Shown here: positions 44,536 through 53,517 of the stretch, one piece after another | Position numbering within the stretch: position 1 is the stretch's first letter | Layout of the letters: each line of letters opens with the position of its first letter | Origin: Macrococcoides epidermidis | Lineage (GTDB): Bacteria; Bacillota; Bacilli; Staphylococcales; Staphylococcaceae | Strand: one strand, 5' to 3' | DNA: 64,000 nt | Assembly (NCBI RefSeq): GCF_042659445.1 | Contig: NZ_JBHSSR010000004.1 | Made by a program: the position numbers and the translations under genes | The notes under the pieces: generated by a model | What the model saw: the letters and a program-made list of their open reading frames with translations, nothing else | Told to the model about the DNA's origin: nothing | Database searches by the model: none

Positions 44536-45352
44536 AAATTTCATCTGTAAAGGATTCTAATAATGCATCATATTCGAAATTACGATGTGAAGGATAAAGG
44601 CTGAGTCCACCATCTGCCACAATCGTTTGACCTGTAATATATTTACTTTCTTTGCTGGCTAAAAATGCAGCTACACTAGCAATTTCTTCTGGTTCGGCAA
44701 CATAGCCCATAGGAACAAATAAATCAGCATCACGTTTCGCTTCAGGTGTTTTAAAATTCTCGGCATTGATCGGTGTATTGATACTGCCAGGAGCGATATT
44801 ATTAATACGAATTTGAACGCGCGCATATTCTAACGCTAAACTTTGCGTCATTAATTTTACCCCACCCTTACTAGCGCTATAGTGAGCGTAATGTGGCCAT
44901 GGTATGATTTCATGAACACTTGAAATATTAATGATACTGCCTTTAAATTTGCGATCCATAAAATGCTCTAATGCCAGTTGACAACCGATAAATGTACCAC
45001 GAAGGTTAACATCAATTACTTTATCAAACTCATCAATTGGCATCGTATGGCTCGGTATATCAGACTGAATACCTGCATTATTTACCATAATGTGAAATGC
45101 ACCGAAATGGTCTATTGTCTGTTTCACTAAACTTTCCATTTCGTTTTTGTTTGTAGTATCTGCTTTTATTGCAAGTGCATCAACACCAATCTCTTTTACA
45201 ATATCGACAAGTGCATTTGCTTCATCCTCACGAGAATGATAGTTGATAACTACGTTGATGCCTTCTTTTGCAAAGCGAATTGCTGTTGCTCTTCCAATAC
45301 CTGATGCTCCGCCAGTAATAATAGCCACTTTTCCTGTTAAATCGTTATACAT
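44534..45352 (-). CDS. Short-chain dehydrogenase/reductase (glucose 1-dehydrogenase-like)
   Basis: A classical SDR of 272 residues. Cofactor motif TGGASGIGRATA (13-24), NNAG (91-94), and the catalytic Ser145, Tyr158 and Lys162 (YSASKGG) are all present. GSINTPINAENF and the C-terminal ITGQTIVADGGLSLYPS resemble Bacillus glucose 1-dehydrogenases, but the substrate is a guess. GGGAGTG precedes the ATG at 45352. It lies on the opposite strand between dgkB and the nucleotidase, and is one of the genes breaking the usual dgkB-rlmD neighbourhood. Confidence 0.85.
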   Translation of the reverse strand: MYNDLTGKVAIITGGASGIGRATAIRFAKEGINVVINYHSREDEANALVDIVKEIGVDALAIKADTTNKNEMESLVKQTIDHFGAFHIMVNNAGIQSDIPSHTMPIDEFDKVIDVNLRGTFIGCQLALEHFMDRKFKGSIINISSVHEIIPWPHYAHYSASKGGVKLMTQSLALEYARVQIRINNIAPGSINTPINAENFKTPEAKRDADLFVPMGYVAEPEEIASVAAFLASKESKYITGQTIVADGGLSLYPSHRNFEYDALLESFTDEI

Positions 45353-45465
45353 GAAGTCACTCCCTTTTTTGATTCAATACCCGTAAATTACAAGATTAAT
45401 CTATGATAGAAAAAATGACATTCAACTGAAATTTTAATAAAATAAATGTGAAAGGTGGCGCACAT

Positions 45466-47277
45466 ATGTATAGATTATCGATTTTAGCAACGACAGATAC
45501 GCATAGTCATATTAGTTTATATGATTATTTTTTAGAAAGTGATTTGAAAATTAATGGATTAATACTTGCCGGCAGTAAGATTGAAGCGATAAAAGCAGCT
45601 AATGAAAAGGCTGATGTTGCAACGGTTGTTGTAGATAATGGTGATATACTGCAAGGCAATATTATGGCAGATTACGCCGCAGAAATGCGTCCCGACATTC
45701 ATCCGGCAATTAATATGATGAATGAGATTGGCTATGATGCCGGTACTTTAGGTAACCATGAATTTAATTATGGACTAGAGTATCTAGATAAAGCCAATCA
45801 GCAGGCATTGTTTCCATTAGTCAATTGTAATGTGAAATATATCAATGGTGACTTCGTTGTTGCGCCTTTCCATATCGTTGAAAAGTCATATAAAGATGGT
45901 ACGACGGTAAAAATCGGTATAACAGGCGTCGTACCTGAACAAATTATGAAATGGGACGAAGACCATTTAACGGATCGAGTAATTGTTGAAGACATGTATG
46001 ATGCATTGTATCAATATAGCAATCAGTTAAAAGCATTTGGTTGTGATATTGTCATTGCATTGATGCATACTGGATTAGATCAGGAGCAATTAGAAAATAT
46101 GAAAGGCATTGAAAATCAGGTATATCGTCTGGCACAGATTGAATCAGTTGATACATTTGTGTTTGGTCATACACATCAGCAATTCCCTGGACCTGATTAT
46201 GTAAATATTCCGGAAGTCGATAATGAGAGTGGACGTGTATTTCATGCTTATGGTGTCCAGCCTGTATGTTTTGCCAGCCATCTAGGACGCATAGATCTGA
46301 CGCTCGAGAAAACAGAACAAGGCTTTAAGATTGTGAACGGTAAAAGTAGCGTCATCGAATTAAAATCAAGTGATGTGGAGATTAATACACATTTTATAGA
46401 TGTGAATCAAACTGCGCATCAGGGTGTGTTAGATTACGTAAAACAACCCATTGGCATGACTAAGCATCATCACGATAGTTATTTTGCGCAAGTTGGTACA
46501 AGCACGGTTGTAGAAGTCATAGCTAAAGCGGGTAAATATGCCGTTGAACAAATGATTAATAATCATCAGCTCAAACTAGCGAGCACAAATATTATATCAA
46601 CAAGTGCACCGATAAAAGCCGGAAGAGATGGCGTAAATGATTATATTGAAATTGACAGTGGTGAATTAACACTTAAAGATGCAATTAATATTTATCGCTT
46701 TCCAAATAAGATGTCAGCAGTAAATGTTTCTGGTCGTGTATTACGAGAGTGGGTTGAATGGAGCGTATCATGCTTCAATACAACTGATAGTGAATATATG
46801 CTTAAAGATAATAAATCAACAGCACCTGGATTTCCAAGTTACAACATGGATATATTCTATGAATTAAACTATTGTATAGACTTATCACGTGAAGCACGGT
46901 ACAGTAGTGTAGGTGAGAAAATAAATGACACGTATCGTATTAAAGATTTAACCTATTTAAATCAACCTGTAACGGATGATCAGCAATTTACAGTACTAAC
47001 GACTGATTATCGTACAAATTTTTGTCCAATATTAAATGATGCATCAGTGACTAAGATACAATTAGAAGATATTGAAATTAGACAGATTATTATTGATTAT
47101 ATCAAAAGATTTGGGGTTGATTTTCAACCAACAAGACCATTTACGTTTTTACAGGATGGAACATATAAATTTAAATCAAGTCCAAAAGGAGCAGCATATT
47201 TGCAACCAGGGATTACGCCAACAGAAACATACGACGATGACTATTTAATTTACGAACTTAATACAGCATTAACATGA
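45466..47277 (+). CDS. Bifunctional metallophosphatase/5'-nucleotidase
   Basis: A 603-residue two-domain enzyme that hydrolyses nucleotides or cyclic nucleotides. The metallophosphatase domain has TTDTHSHI (Asp11, His13), DNGDILQGN, GNHEFNYG, MHTGLD and FGHTHQQFPG. The C-terminal 5'-nucleotidase domain has SGRVLREWVEWS and NYCIDLSREARY. It lacks a signal peptide or wall anchor, unlike the secreted relatives, so it is probably cytosolic or exported otherwise. The frame opens at 45448, but AAAGGTGG precedes the ATG at 45466. Confidence 0.87.
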   Translation: MYRLSILATTDTHSHISLYDYFLESDLKINGLILAGSKIEAIKAANEKADVATVVVDNGDILQGNIMADYAAEMRPDIHPAINMMNEIGYDAGTLGNHEFNYGLEYLDKANQQALFPLVNCNVKYINGDFVVAPFHIVEKSYKDGTTVKIGITGVVPEQIMKWDEDHLTDRVIVEDMYDALYQYSNQLKAFGCDIVIALMHTGLDQEQLENMKGIENQVYRLAQIESVDTFVFGHTHQQFPGPDYVNIPEVDNESGRVFHAYGVQPVCFASHLGRIDLTLEKTEQGFKIVNGKSSVIELKSSDVEINTHFIDVNQTAHQGVLDYVKQPIGMTKHHHDSYFAQVGTSTVVEVIAKAGKYAVEQMINNHQLKLASTNIISTSAPIKAGRDGVNDYIEIDSGELTLKDAINIYRFPNKMSAVNVSGRVLREWVEWSVSCFNTTDSEYMLKDNKSTAPGFPSYNMDIFYELNYCIDLSREARYSSVGEKINDTYRIKDLTYLNQPVTDDQQFTVLTTDYRTNFCPILNDASVTKIQLEDIEIRQIIIDYIKRFGVDFQPTRPFTFLQDGTYKFKSSPKGAAYLQPGITPTETYDDDYLIYELNTALT

Positions 47278-47356
47278 GGATAGGACGATACCTTAGTACG
47301 ACATTCGAAATCATTGTGTCTTATCAATATTTTGAAATAAAACATTAGGAGAAAAT

Positions 47357-48721
47357 ATGAAACAAATTAACTTTAACAAAAATGACGAATTACAAGGGAC
47401 AGTAGTAGACTTAACGCATGAAGGATCTGGTGTTGTTAAGATTGACGATTATCCATTTTTCGTTGAAGGCGCATTACCAGGAGAAGACGTGACAATTAAA
47501 GTGATGAAAGTCGGTAAGACATTTGGATTTGCACGTCTTGTGTCAGTTCAAAATGAAAGCCCAGACCGTGTCGCAGAGAAAGATATCGTTGGCCGTCAAA
47601 TCGGAACGATGACATTACAACATTTATCATATCCAGCACAATTAAAGTTCAAACAACATTTAGTAGAAAGTGCATTTGAAAGATTGGGCAAGTTTAAAGG
47701 TGTAAAAGTAGCTGAAACTGTTGGAATGGAAGTGCCTTACGAATACCGTAATAAAGCGCAAATTCCAGTAAGAACTGTTAATGGCTTGCTTGAGACAGGA
47801 TTCTTTAGAAAGAACAGTCATCAACTTGTGCCTGTTGAGAATTTCTATATTCAGCATAAAGCAATCGATGCAGCGATTGTGAAAGTAAGAGATATCTTAC
47901 GTAAATATGATATTGTACCTTATAACGAGCGTAACCATAACGGTGAAATCCGTCATATCGTAGTGAAACGTGGCCATTATACAGGACAATTAATGATCAT
48001 ATTAGTGACGAATAAAAAACGCCTGCAAAACATCGAATCAATTACACATGATATTGTGAACGAAATCGAAAATGTTGAAAGTGTTGTATTAAACTTTAAT
48101 AACCAGGAAGGTAATGTGATTTTAGGACGTAATAATACAGTACTACACGGTACGCCGTATTACACTGATAAGATGTTAGGACTAGAATTCAGAGTATCAC
48201 CAAACTCATTCTTCCAGGTCAATACACCACAAGCTGAAGCGTTGTATCAATTAGCTTTAGAAGCAGCAGATTTAAATGGTACTGAAACAGTACTGGATGC
48301 ATATTGTGGCATTGGAACGATTTCTTTAGCATTAGCACAGCAGGCGAAACAAGTCTATGCGATGGAAATTGTGCATGAATCAATTAAGATGGCGAAACAG
48401 AACGCTAAGATGAATGGCATTGATAATGTACATTTTGAGACAGGTGCAGCAGATGAAATCCTGCCGAAGTGGAGCGAGGAAGGCGTTAAGTTTGATGTAG
48501 CAGTAGTCGACCCACCACGAAAAGGATTAGACGATGACTTTATTCAGACATTAATTGCACAAAACCCTAAAAAGATCGTCTATGTCAGCTGTAACCCGTC
48601 AACATGTGCGCGTGACTGCCGTAAATTTGCAGATGCAGGATACAAGTTAGAAACAGTAAAACCAGTCGACTTATTCTCGCAAACGCCGCATGTAGAGTGT
48701 GTCGTTAGACTTACGAAGTAA
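47357..48721 (+). CDS. rlmD: 23S rRNA (uracil-C5)-methyltransferase, TrmA/RlmD family
   Basis: Methylates uracil C5 in 23S rRNA. It has an N-terminal TRAM domain (about 10-65, DLTHEGSGVVKIDDYPFFV) and a SAM-dependent core with DAYCGIGTISLALAQ. The nucleophilic cysteine lies in VYVSCNPSTCARD, and PHVECV ends the protein. The four-cysteine iron-sulfur motif of enterobacterial RumA is not visible, as is usual for the Gram-positive type that can modify two sites. Length 454 and AGGAG before the ATG are normal. Confidence 0.93.
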   Translation: MKQINFNKNDELQGTVVDLTHEGSGVVKIDDYPFFVEGALPGEDVTIKVMKVGKTFGFARLVSVQNESPDRVAEKDIVGRQIGTMTLQHLSYPAQLKFKQHLVESAFERLGKFKGVKVAETVGMEVPYEYRNKAQIPVRTVNGLLETGFFRKNSHQLVPVENFYIQHKAIDAAIVKVRDILRKYDIVPYNERNHNGEIRHIVVKRGHYTGQLMIILVTNKKRLQNIESITHDIVNEIENVESVVLNFNNQEGNVILGRNNTVLHGTPYYTDKMLGLEFRVSPNSFFQVNTPQAEALYQLALEAADLNGTETVLDAYCGIGTISLALAQQAKQVYAMEIVHESIKMAKQNAKMNGIDNVHFETGAADEILPKWSEEGVKFDVAVVDPPRKGLDDDFIQTLIAQNPKKIVYVSCNPSTCARDCRKFADAGYKLETVKPVDLFSQTPHVECVVRLTK

Positions 48722-48731
48722 GCATTTTATT

Positions 48732-48757
48732 AAAGCCTTGTTATCAAGGCTTTTTAT
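48732..48757 (+). terminator. rlmD terminator
   Basis: AAAGCCTTG / CAAGGCTTT with loop TTAT and a T run. Confidence 0.88.
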
Positions 48758-48854
48758 TTTATTGAACTTTAGATAAAAACTAAATATAAAATCTTAACAA
48801 ACGGTTCTTCTATTCTATAAAAATACACTTGATAATCTATTAAGGAGAGAAAAT

Positions 48855-49352
48855 ATGAATATAATATTAAAAAGTACCTTCAAAAAATATGAATCGATGT
48901 CAGAGATACTAGTACCTAAACTTGTAAAAATTTTGTTGAGTCTTGATAACCTTGAAAAAGAGATTTATGAGCGAAGTAAAATAGAATTAAGTGAATACCA
49001 AGATGGTTATGGAAACTTTAAAGAAGAATATCATCCGAAATCGAAAGCACTATTCAAAGAATTAAATGAAAAGCATCATGAAATAATTAAAGATAATGTT
49101 AGCGAAAAACTTAAGTCGATCAGTTATGGGGGCAGTTACGGCAAACCAAGCGAATATTTTTATATTCAAGATGATAATCTGGATATCTACTTTACAATGC
49201 GAAAAAAAGATATGGCTACTATTGTAATTTATTATGAATATGCTCTTAAAAAGAAGCATAAATTTATTTTTAGATTGATTGATAACAAATGGTTAATTGA
49301 CGAGAAATATTACGGCTTTAGTGATAAGTCATGGTATAAAAATGGTATATAG
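48855..49352 (+). CDS. Hypothetical protein, possible NTF2-fold immunity protein
   Basis: A 165-residue soluble protein with helical N-terminal half (KKYESMSEILVPKLVKIL, many Lys/Glu) and a beta-rich C-terminal half: YGGSYGKPSEYFYI, LDIYFTMRKKDMATIVIYY, and FIFRLIDNKWLIDEKYYGF. The closing pattern, a strand ending KWLIDEK then a Trp-containing tail, resembles NTF2-fold (RhsIA-type) immunity proteins that neutralise polymorphic toxins. I see no toxin next to it. AAGGAG precedes the ATG and it has its own terminator. The resemblance is from memory, so the function is tentative. Confidence 0.4.
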   Translation: MNIILKSTFKKYESMSEILVPKLVKILLSLDNLEKEIYERSKIELSEYQDGYGNFKEEYHPKSKALFKELNEKHHEIIKDNVSEKLKSISYGGSYGKPSEYFYIQDDNLDIYFTMRKKDMATIVIYYEYALKKKHKFIFRLIDNKWLIDEKYYGFSDKSWYKNGI

Positions 49353-49402
49353 AAATAATTATTTTTGGATATTAATAAATAATTCTGAAATACTTATTGA
49401 TT

Positions 49403-49427
49403 AAAGCTCTTCAAATGGGCTTTTTTT
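49403..49427 (+). terminator. Terminator of the hypothetical gene
   Basis: AAAGCTC / GGGCTTT (one wobble) with a seven-base loop and seven T. Confidence 0.72.
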
Positions 49428-49536
49428 ATTGGAAAATTTTTATAGGACATTTGTACAAGTAATGTGAATTGATTTTAAAGTAGTCAGGCTTTATCATGTA
49501 GCTACTAAATGATTTATGAAAAGTAAAGGAGAAGCT

Positions 49537-50868
49537 ATGACAAATAATAAGCAGATGTTGTTAGGTTTAGGATTTACCGGTACGTTTGGTGCGAACGGAA
49601 AGGCCTGGATGAGTGAAGATGTTAATGTAAGTACGTATCCTGATATTGAAGCGGATATTCGCTACGCACAGATGGCTGAAAAGGGTAAATTTCAATTTAT
49701 CTTTATCGGTGATTTTCCTGGCGCAGTCCCTAATGATAACCGTGATGTACCAGGTATGACATTAGAGCCAATTATTACTTCTACTGCTATATTAAGAGCT
49801 ACAAAGCATATTGGTGTTGCCAATACTGTACATACGCAGTGGAATACTCCATATACTGTAGCCCGTCAATTTAAAGGTCTGGATTTAATGAGTGGTGGTC
49901 GTATCGCCTGGAATGCAGTAACAGGTTCAAGTCCTCAAGTCGCTGAAAACTTTGGCGTAACATTAATGGATCGACAAGCACGTTATGAAAGTCATTATGA
50001 ATTTGTTGACATGGTACAACATTTCTGGGGGACTTGGGGTAAAGATGCATTGAAAGCGGATAAAACGCGTGGTGTATTTGCTGATTATAATCAAGTTAAA
50101 AAAGTATATTTAAATGGTAGGTATCATCAGGCGAATGGTGCATTACCGATGCCACCATCACCACAAGGTCAACCCGTAATCTTCCATTCTGGTGGTTCTC
50201 CAGCAAGTATTGCTTTTGCAGGACGTTATGCTAATGCGATGATTGGTGAAGTATGGACGATTGAACAGGGCATTGAAACACGTAATGCTTTACGCCAGGC
50301 AGCAATAGATGCTGGTAGAAATCCGGATGAGATTAAATTTATTGCAGGATTAATGCCGGTTGTTGCAGATAGTAAACGAGAGGCATTAGATCGTCATGCC
50401 AAATTTATGGACGAAAGTTTAGTCTATCAACGTGTTCAACATATTAGTATGGTTTTAGGTATTAGATTATCACCAACAGATTTAGAAAAGCCGATTCCTC
50501 ATGAACTTCTGGATAGAGTAGAGATTGATGCATACTCAGATCCTCGCATTGAAAATGTATTAAAAGTTGCACGAGAAGGTTGGTCATTGCGTGATATTAT
50601 CTATCATTCTGTTATTGATTATCATCCAGTAACTTTAGGTGAGGCGAAAGAAACAGCGGATCATTTAACAGAGTGGTTTGAAGCGGGTGCAGCAGATGGC
50701 TTCTGGATTATACCAGATGTATTTGAAACAGATTTAGCACGATTTGTAGATGAAGTTGTTCCAATTTTACAGGAACGTGGTGTCTTCCATAAAGATTATG
50801 AAGGAAGTACGTTGAGAGAACATTTAGGGGTACCGTATCAATATGGTTTAGATGAGAGATTGAAATAG
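49537..50868 (+). CDS. NtaA/DmoA family FMN-dependent monooxygenase
   Basis: A luciferase-like flavin monooxygenase of 443 residues. The segments IFIGDFPGAVPND, TVHTQWNTPYTVARQF, LDLMSGGRIAWNAVTG and VIFHSGGSPASIAFAGRYA match the nitrilotriacetate/dimethyl sulfide/alkanesulfonate-like NtaA group. It would need a separate flavin reductase, which is not next to it. The substrate is unknown; sulfur or organic acid scavenging is the family habit. The frame opens at 49516, but AAAGGAG precedes the ATG at 49537. Monocistronic. Confidence 0.87.
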   Translation: MTNNKQMLLGLGFTGTFGANGKAWMSEDVNVSTYPDIEADIRYAQMAEKGKFQFIFIGDFPGAVPNDNRDVPGMTLEPIITSTAILRATKHIGVANTVHTQWNTPYTVARQFKGLDLMSGGRIAWNAVTGSSPQVAENFGVTLMDRQARYESHYEFVDMVQHFWGTWGKDALKADKTRGVFADYNQVKKVYLNGRYHQANGALPMPPSPQGQPVIFHSGGSPASIAFAGRYANAMIGEVWTIEQGIETRNALRQAAIDAGRNPDEIKFIAGLMPVVADSKREALDRHAKFMDESLVYQRVQHISMVLGIRLSPTDLEKPIPHELLDRVEIDAYSDPRIENVLKVAREGWSLRDIIYHSVIDYHPVTLGEAKETADHLTEWFEAGAADGFWIIPDVFETDLARFVDEVVPILQERGVFHKDYEGSTLREHLGVPYQYGLDERLK

Positions 50869-50883
50869 ATTTAGTTATTCAAG

Positions 50884-50910
50884 CACAGACTTTTGTAGTC
50901 TGTGTTTTTT
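50884..50910 (+). terminator. Terminator of the monooxygenase gene
   Basis: CACAGACT / AGTCTGTG with a five-base loop and six T. Confidence 0.9.
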
Positions 50911-50929
50911 GTTATGTGGCTGTTTTCAC

Positions 50930-50960
50930 AAGCGGTAGTATTAAAGAAATACAACCGCTT
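50930..50960 (+). repeat. Inverted repeat upstream of dinB
   Basis: AAGCGGT pairs with ACCGCTT, with an inner GTAT/ATAC stem. No T run follows, so it is not a terminator. It lies 45 bases before a TATAAT box (51005-51010) of dinB and may be an operator or a 5' structure. Confidence 0.35.
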
Positions 50961-51041
50961 CCACACGGAAGTATCCCGAATTATCTTCTCACGCACTTTT
51001 CATATATAATTAAAGTACTAGAAAATTAAAGAAGTGATAAT

Positions 51042-52109
51042 ATGGAGAGAAGAATCATTCACATCGATATGGATGCATTCTATGCACAAGTTGAGCAGCG
51101 GGATAATCCTGAGCTTAAAGGTAAACCTGTTATCGTTGGTGGAAAGAGTCGCAATCGTGGTGTTGTGGCAACGGCGAGTTACGAAGCGCGTAAATTTGGT
51201 GTGCATAGTGCCATGCCTACTGCACGTGCACATCAGTTGTGTCCAGACGGCTATTATGTAAGTCCTAGATTTGATGTATATAAAGAAGTGTCGAGTCAAA
51301 TAATGTCGATATTTAAAGGCTACACTGATATTGTACAACCAGTATCACTAGATGAAGCGTATTTAGATATAACACATCTTGTACGTAAAGATCTTGGTGC
51401 AAGTCAAATTGCAGCTTTTATTAAAAGAGATATTATGACTGCTACAAATCTAACGTGTTCAGCTGGTGTTTCTTATAATAAATTTTTAGCGAAGATTGCC
51501 TCAGGTATGAATAAGCCAAATGGTTTAACAGTTATCCATTACGGGAATGTTGAACAGATATTATCTGACCTTCCAATCGGTGAATTTCCTGGTGTAGGGA
51601 AAGTGACAGAGGAGAAGATGCAAAGACTTAAGATAATGAACGGCAAAGATTTACGTGATAAATCTGAACTTGAGTTAATTGAATTATTCGGTAAGAAAGG
51701 CAGTAGTTTGTACCAAAAAGCACGAGGTATTGGCTCTGACATAATAAATATGGACCGAGTAAGAAAATCAATTGGTAAGGAATCAACATTTTCTCATGAT
51801 ATTCAGGATGAAGCGTTTATTTTACAGACAATGCGCACGCACTCAGAAAAAGTAGCATTAAAACTTCAGGACTTAAACAAAGTAAGTGATACGATCACCG
51901 TCAAAATAAAAACTAGTGACTTTGAATCACATACAAAGCAAACAAAAATAATAGACTTTACAGATCAAGCGGATACCATTTATAATACAGCTGTGTTATT
52001 ATATACTGACCTAAAAGAGGAGTTTAACAATATACGTTTAGTAGGCGTCTCTGTGGGTAATTTAAAAAATAAAGTGTATGAAAATCTAACAATATATGAT
52101 TTTCTTTAG
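51042..52109 (+). CDS. dinB: DNA polymerase IV (Y family)
   Basis: An error-prone translesion polymerase. Active-site acidic motifs are IIHIDMDAFYAQVE at the N-terminus and VSLDEAYLDIT near residue 105; KIASGMNKPNGL and the helix-hairpin-helix FPGVGKVTEEKM follow. At 355 residues it has the family length. The C-terminal beta-clamp peptide is weak. I saw no clear SOS box upstream. The ribosome binding site is weak (GAAGTGAT). A small membrane gene follows after 15 bases. Confidence 0.94.
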   Translation: MERRIIHIDMDAFYAQVEQRDNPELKGKPVIVGGKSRNRGVVATASYEARKFGVHSAMPTARAHQLCPDGYYVSPRFDVYKEVSSQIMSIFKGYTDIVQPVSLDEAYLDITHLVRKDLGASQIAAFIKRDIMTATNLTCSAGVSYNKFLAKIASGMNKPNGLTVIHYGNVEQILSDLPIGEFPGVGKVTEEKMQRLKIMNGKDLRDKSELELIELFGKKGSSLYQKARGIGSDIINMDRVRKSIGKESTFSHDIQDEAFILQTMRTHSEKVALKLQDLNKVSDTITVKIKTSDFESHTKQTKIIDFTDQADTIYNTAVLLYTDLKEEFNNIRLVGVSVGNLKNKVYENLTIYDFL

Positions 52110-52124
52110 AAATGAGGAAGTATT

Positions 52125-52340
52125 ATGAAATTTAAATTTGCAATCATTGGTATAACTGCACTTCTCATTATGATGTATATTATGGAAACAGTAGAACACG
52201 GTTTTAAGGTGTTGCCGCTTATCGGTATTATTTTAGTTGCAGGATTTTTATTCTGGATTGATCATAAATTAGAACGACCAGTGAACCGTCACACCATTAA
52301 AAAGACTATCAAAAATAACACGACTACTCATAAGAAGTAG
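52125..52340 (+). CDS. Small two-helix membrane protein, unknown function
   Basis: A 71-residue protein with two membrane helices (about 3-21 and 30-45) and a basic Thr/Lys/Asn-rich tail. I do not recognise it. GAGGAAG precedes the ATG, and it lies 15 bases after dinB with a shared terminator, which supports a real gene. Confidence 0.6.
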   Translation: MKFKFAIIGITALLIMMYIMETVEHGFKVLPLIGIILVAGFLFWIDHKLERPVNRHTIKKTIKNNTTTHKK

Positions 52341-52350
52341 TCGTGTTTTT
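52317..52350. terminator. Bidirectional terminator
   Basis: AACACGACTACT / AGTAGTCGTGTT with a seven-base loop and T runs both ways, covering the stop of the small gene and ending the exonuclease gene from the other side. Confidence 0.9.
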
Positions 52351-53248
52351 ATATTGATTGATAAAAAGCAATCATCTGCTGTAATTTATCGTCGCTCATA
52401 ATAGTAATATCGTGTCCTAAAGCAATCTTATTTCGGACAACACCTTCTTTTTTAGAAGGTTTATCGGTCTTTTGTCTTCCTCTGATTAATATGTCTGCCT
52501 GCTCGATATCATCTGTATAATTACCACCGTTATCAACGATATACTGCACAATATGTTTTCTTGTTTTATGAAGTGTTCCTGTAATTGCAATTTGTTTATT
52601 ATAAAAAGGATGACTTTTGTCAATTACTGCTGTAGTAGATTTTATACTGCTTAATTCGCGGTGATAGCGTGACATGCTTTGGTTTTTCGTAGTAGTCGAA
52701 ATGCTTTTGATATATTTTTTTCGGCGTTTCGTTGAAAAGTATTCTTCAAGGTCTGTATAATGTTTCAGCAATCTTACTGTAATCATTGCACATGCCTTAG
52801 CATCATTTAAGGCATGATGATGCCCGTAGAAATCCAGTTTATAATAGGCCATCATATTCTTTAAACTATAGCTATGATTCTTTATCGTATCTCTCGCCAT
52901 AATGACCGAACAGAAATATGGCAGTGTCGGCATATCGAAATGATATTTTTTTATAGAAGCATGTAATACTTTCATGTCAAATTGCGCGAAATGTGCTACG
53001 ACCGGAAGATCACCGATAAAATCGAGCATATATGGATAAACATGTTCAAAGGTTGGTGCGTCCTGAACGTCATCTTCATGTATACCATGGACCTGAATGT
53101 TAGATGCGCTAAAATAAGTTTCAGGATTTACTAATGTATAAAAAGTTTCAGTCATCATATTATCGATGACTTTTACCATACCGACGCTACAAATTGAAGC
53201 GGGATTCCCATTAGCTGTTTCAAAATCTAATGCTATAAATGAATTCAT
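52349..53248 (-). CDS. DEDDh exonuclease with C-terminal BRCT domain (Pol III epsilon-like)
   Basis: A 3'-5' exonuclease of the DnaQ fold joined to a BRCT domain. Catalytic residues are Asp8 and Glu10 (ALDFETANG), Asp91 (AQFDMKVL), and His144/Asp149 (HHALNDAKA). The BRCT domain spans about 215-299, with KQIAITGTLHKTR, the glycine pair in VDNGG, and ADILIRGRQKTDK. It is too short to be PolC; proteins of this type are thought to serve repair. The ATG at 53248 follows GAGGT. Convergent with dinB. Confidence 0.87.
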   Translation of the reverse strand: MNSFIALDFETANGNPASICSVGMVKVIDNMMTETFYTLVNPETYFSASNIQVHGIHEDDVQDAPTFEHVYPYMLDFIGDLPVVAHFAQFDMKVLHASIKKYHFDMPTLPYFCSVIMARDTIKNHSYSLKNMMAYYKLDFYGHHHALNDAKACAMITVRLLKHYTDLEEYFSTKRRKKYIKSISTTTKNQSMSRYHRELSSIKSTTAVIDKSHPFYNKQIAITGTLHKTRKHIVQYIVDNGGNYTDDIEQADILIRGRQKTDKPSKKEGVVRNKIALGHDITIMSDDKLQQMIAFYQSI

Positions 53249-53297
53249 ATCGTTTACCTCGATTAATAATTATGATGTATTTTAACATGTATTACGC

Positions 53298-53335
53298 AAA
53301 AAAATAACTAGACTGCCTAATAGGCAATCTAGTTA
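53298..53335 (-). terminator. Terminator of the feo operon
   Basis: On the minus strand TAACTAGATTGCCT pairs with AGGCAGTCTAGTTA (one wobble) and seven T follow. Confidence 0.9.
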
Positions 53336-53506
53336 CTTCTTTACATTATCAAAATTAATTTGATGCAGATTATCACAACCACAGCTGTCGTTTAGATCAC
53401 AACTGTTGCACTTACCGGCTTTAGATTTCTTAAAGAACTTATAAAGCGTATAAGTTGCATATCCAAATATTAGAATGAACAGTAATACGTTGATAAGTAT
53501 TGACAT
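53333..53506 (-). CDS. FeoB-associated Cys-rich membrane protein
   Basis: A 57-residue protein with one membrane helix (about 3-21), a basic segment, and a cysteine cluster CNSCDLNDSCGCDN. Such proteins follow feoB in many Firmicutes and resemble FeoC or metal-delivery partners; their role is not settled. The frame opens much further upstream inside feoB, but AGGAGG precedes the ATG at 53506, just after the feoB stop. Confidence 0.85.
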   Translation of the reverse strand: MSILINVLLFILIFGYATYTLYKFFKKSKAGKCNSCDLNDSCGCDNLHQINFDNVKK

Positions 53507-53517
53507 AAGCTTTCCTC

